From Cryobacterium algoritolerans (GTDB taxonomy: Bacteria > Actinomycetota > Actinomycetes > Actinomycetales > Microbacteriaceae), in contig NZ_SOFP01000047.1 in NCBI RefSeq assembly GCF_004402785.1, forward strand, positions 1-64,000: DNA of 64,000 nt. Direction: 5' to 3'. Each line of letters starts with the position of its first letter. The stretch's first letter is position 1. The position numbers and the translations under genes were made by a program. The notes under the pieces were generated by a model. The model was not told where the DNA came from, searched no databases, and worked only from the letters and a program-made list of their open reading frames with translations. Below, piece after piece: positions 62,518 to 64,000 of the stretch.

Positions 62518-63135
62518 TCACTCATCCGGCCACGGGGAGCGGAACGACTCCACTGCCGCGGCCGTGTATACGAGCACGGCGGAGAGCAGCCCCTCCATGG
62601 TCGTCGCCCGCAGCAGGGCGATCTGGTCGAGGGGGCCGACCGGCGTGATGCCGGCCAGCTGCCAGGCGGCCGCCGTGGGATCCTCAGAGAGTTCGATATC
62701 CGGCGACCAGGCCTGGTCGGTGAACTCGCTGGCCAGGGCGAGTGCGCGCCGCACGGCCAGTTCGGCCTCCTCCCGGAGCGGGAACAGGTTGTCGTCCCAG
62801 TCCAGCTCCGGGATGTCACGGACGACGGCTTCCGGGTACGGGTCTTCCTCGAGCCAGTCGAGCACCTCGACCCGGCGCTCACCCTGGGCGAGTACACCGA
62901 CGAACCCGTCGGATGCCGCCAGCTGCGTGATCTGGGCGACGGTGCCGTAGCCGAACCGGTGCTCTCCGCCGCCGACCTCCTGCCCGCGTTCGATCAGCAC
63001 GACGCCGAATTCGGCCGGCTCGTCGGCGAGGATCCGGGACAGCATGATCAGGTACCGCTCCTCGAACACCCGCAGTTGCAGCGGGAGGTAGGGGAAGAGC
63101 ACGGACCCGAGCGGAAACATCGGCAGGTTGGGCAT
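62518..63135 (-). CDS. LON peptidase substrate-binding (LAN) domain protein
   Basis: 205 residues. MPNLPMFPLGSVLFPYLPLQLRVFEERY is the typical start of the isolated Lon N-terminal (PUA-like) domain, with FGVVLIERGQEVGGGEHRFGYGTVAQI next and a helical C-terminal half. No ATPase or protease domain follows, so it is the stand-alone form common in actinobacteria; role unknown, perhaps protein binding. ATG 63135 is chosen on the family start; the in-frame ATG at 63171 adds residues that do not match. Confidence 0.9.
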   Translation of the reverse strand: MPNLPMFPLGSVLFPYLPLQLRVFEERYLIMLSRILADEPAEFGVVLIERGQEVGGGEHRFGYGTVAQITQLAASDGFVGVLAQGERRVEVLDWLEEDPYPEAVVRDIPELDWDDNLFPLREEAELAVRRALALASEFTDQAWSPDIELSEDPTAAAWQLAGITPVGPLDQIALLRATTMEGLLSAVLVYTAAAVESFRSPWPDE

Positions 63136-63178
63136 ACCCCCCAGCGAACCACGCCGAGGCCCATCCGCCAAGAGCCGA

Positions 63179-63967
63179 TCAGTACAGCAATGCGGCCAGG
63201 TCGACGCCGACCTCGGCGAGTGCCGCGAACAGTATCCCGTAGCCGACGTAGAGGGTGACCGGGATCAGCAGCGCCCATTCCCGGAGGGATCCGGCGTTGC
63301 CGAGAATGGGGACGGCCAGGTGGCCGCCGGAGGTCCAGATCCGGTTGAGGACCGGCACCTTCCGCCAGGCGCGGGGCGGTTTGGGCACCCAGGGCCAGAG
63401 GAGCGGCAGCCCGCCGGTGGTCAGCAGGTCGCCGAGGAGGTGGACGCCGTAACCGAGGGTGATGCAGACGATGAACCAGTCGGGTCGCTCCGGCGCGAAG
63501 ACCGTGATTCCGCCGGCTCCGACCAGCCCGATCGACCATGCCATCGGCCAGGATCCCGGGGCCAGGCCCAGCGCGTATGCGGCGAATGCGATCGCGGCGG
63601 CGCTCGCGGCGGCAATCCCGACGTCGACGGGCCGTTCGGACCAGGGCGACTGCCACGACAATCGGTCGAGGCCGGTGGCCAGCAGCCAGGCGCAGAGGAT
63701 GGCGAGCAGCCCGTGCAGCCCGTGGCGATGGCCGCCCGACGCCCGGGAGATCCCGCCGGTCACGAGTCGGCCGAGCACGGGCACGGAGCGCGAGATGGTG
63801 GCGGAGCCATGGTCGGCGTCGGCGAGCAGGGCGGCGCCGGCGCAGAGCAGCGCGCCGGTGACGGTTCCGGCCGGAGAGACCGGGAAGAAGCCGAGGCCAT
63901 GCCCGGCGGTCGCCGTGACGGCGATCCACGCTGCCGCGCCGGTCATGGCGTGGTGAGCACCCATCAT
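63179..63967 (-). CDS. Membrane-bound metal-dependent hydrolase (YdjM/DUF457 family)
   Basis: 262 residues. GAHHAMTGAAAW near the start, ADADHGSATISR, HRHGLHGLLA and GYGVHLLGDLLTTGGL supply the His and Asp residues of the LexA-binding, inner-membrane hydrolase family, with about six hydrophobic helices. Substrate unknown. Two adjacent ATG codons (63967 and 63964) are possible starts. The remaining 33 bases to the window edge show no feature. Confidence 0.85.
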   Translation of the reverse strand: MMGAHHAMTGAAAWIAVTATAGHGLGFFPVSPAGTVTGALLCAGAALLADADHGSATISRSVPVLGRLVTGGISRASGGHRHGLHGLLAILCAWLLATGLDRLSWQSPWSERPVDVGIAAASAAAIAFAAYALGLAPGSWPMAWSIGLVGAGGITVFAPERPDWFIVCITLGYGVHLLGDLLTTGGLPLLWPWVPKPPRAWRKVPVLNRIWTSGGHLAVPILGNAGSLREWALLIPVTLYVGYGILFAALAEVGVDLAALLY

Positions 63968-64000
63968 CCCAGGGTGACCTGCCCGGCGTCGACGCTCCAG

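Overview
High-GC chromosomal DNA from an actinobacterium, most likely a member of the Microbacteriaceae (Cryobacterium/Leifsonia-like; family-level inference only). The support is the gene content and order: a uvrD2-like/nudC/adnB/adnA block, DUF3107, a ferritin-like protein and an RhlE-type helicase; an mgtE-like/DUF1003/mrp block; tatB next to an O-methyltransferase; dapE/dapD; dapC/fdxA; DUF3117. These neighbourhoods resemble conserved actinobacterial ones. No tRNA, rRNA, CRISPR array, prophage or transposase gene was seen. The window is mostly housekeeping chromosome.

Layout. 1-0.3 kb: the tail of a probable HNH/DUF222 gene and small repeats. 0.3-17.6 kb: SDR/DUF2867 protein, an orphan cyclodehydratase-like protein, DNA repair (UvrD-like helicase, NudC, AdnB, AdnA), a catalytically degenerate APH-fold protein, DUF3107, ferritin-like protein, DEAD-box helicase, PHP phosphoesterase. 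17.7-28.3 kb: EEP-family hydrolase, aminopeptidase P, stress protein, MgtE-like CBS protein, DUF1003, Mrp, lipoprotein, PPK2, IclR regulator, TatB, O-methyltransferase, DUF3117. 28.4-39.8 kb: PIG-V-like membrane transferase, dapE and dapD (lysine/peptidoglycan), penicillin acylase family, citrate synthase, dapC, ferredoxin, a PIG-L-like membrane fusion with altered active site, an iron-box-controlled but 3'-truncated efeU, a lipoprotein. 39.9-56.1 kb: TypA/BipA and two complete oligopeptide ABC transporter operons, each with a fused two-domain ATPase; the second has two tandem, closely similar binding proteins. 56.3-64 kb: DUF393/CPBP pair, the glycine cleavage operon gcvT-gcvH-gcvP behind a tandem glycine riboswitch, a Lon-substrate-binding-domain protein and a membrane metal-dependent hydrolase.

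Strongest unexplained signals: (1) a family of three long hairpins (about 60 bp, positions 20370, 39263, 57551) with conserved arms and compensatory changes, each between convergent genes, one of which supplies the last codons of a truncated efeU; (2) a 17-bp gap between dapE and dapD with overlapping -10 hexamers on both strands, each exactly six bases before its own start codon, predicting a bidirectional promoter of two leaderless mRNAs; (3) the same TANNNT-N6-start arrangement in front of at least five more genes; (4) two proteins with lost catalytic residues (APH-fold protein at 5.6 kb, PIG-L-like protein at 37.3 kb). No clearly new multi-gene defence or biosynthetic system was found.
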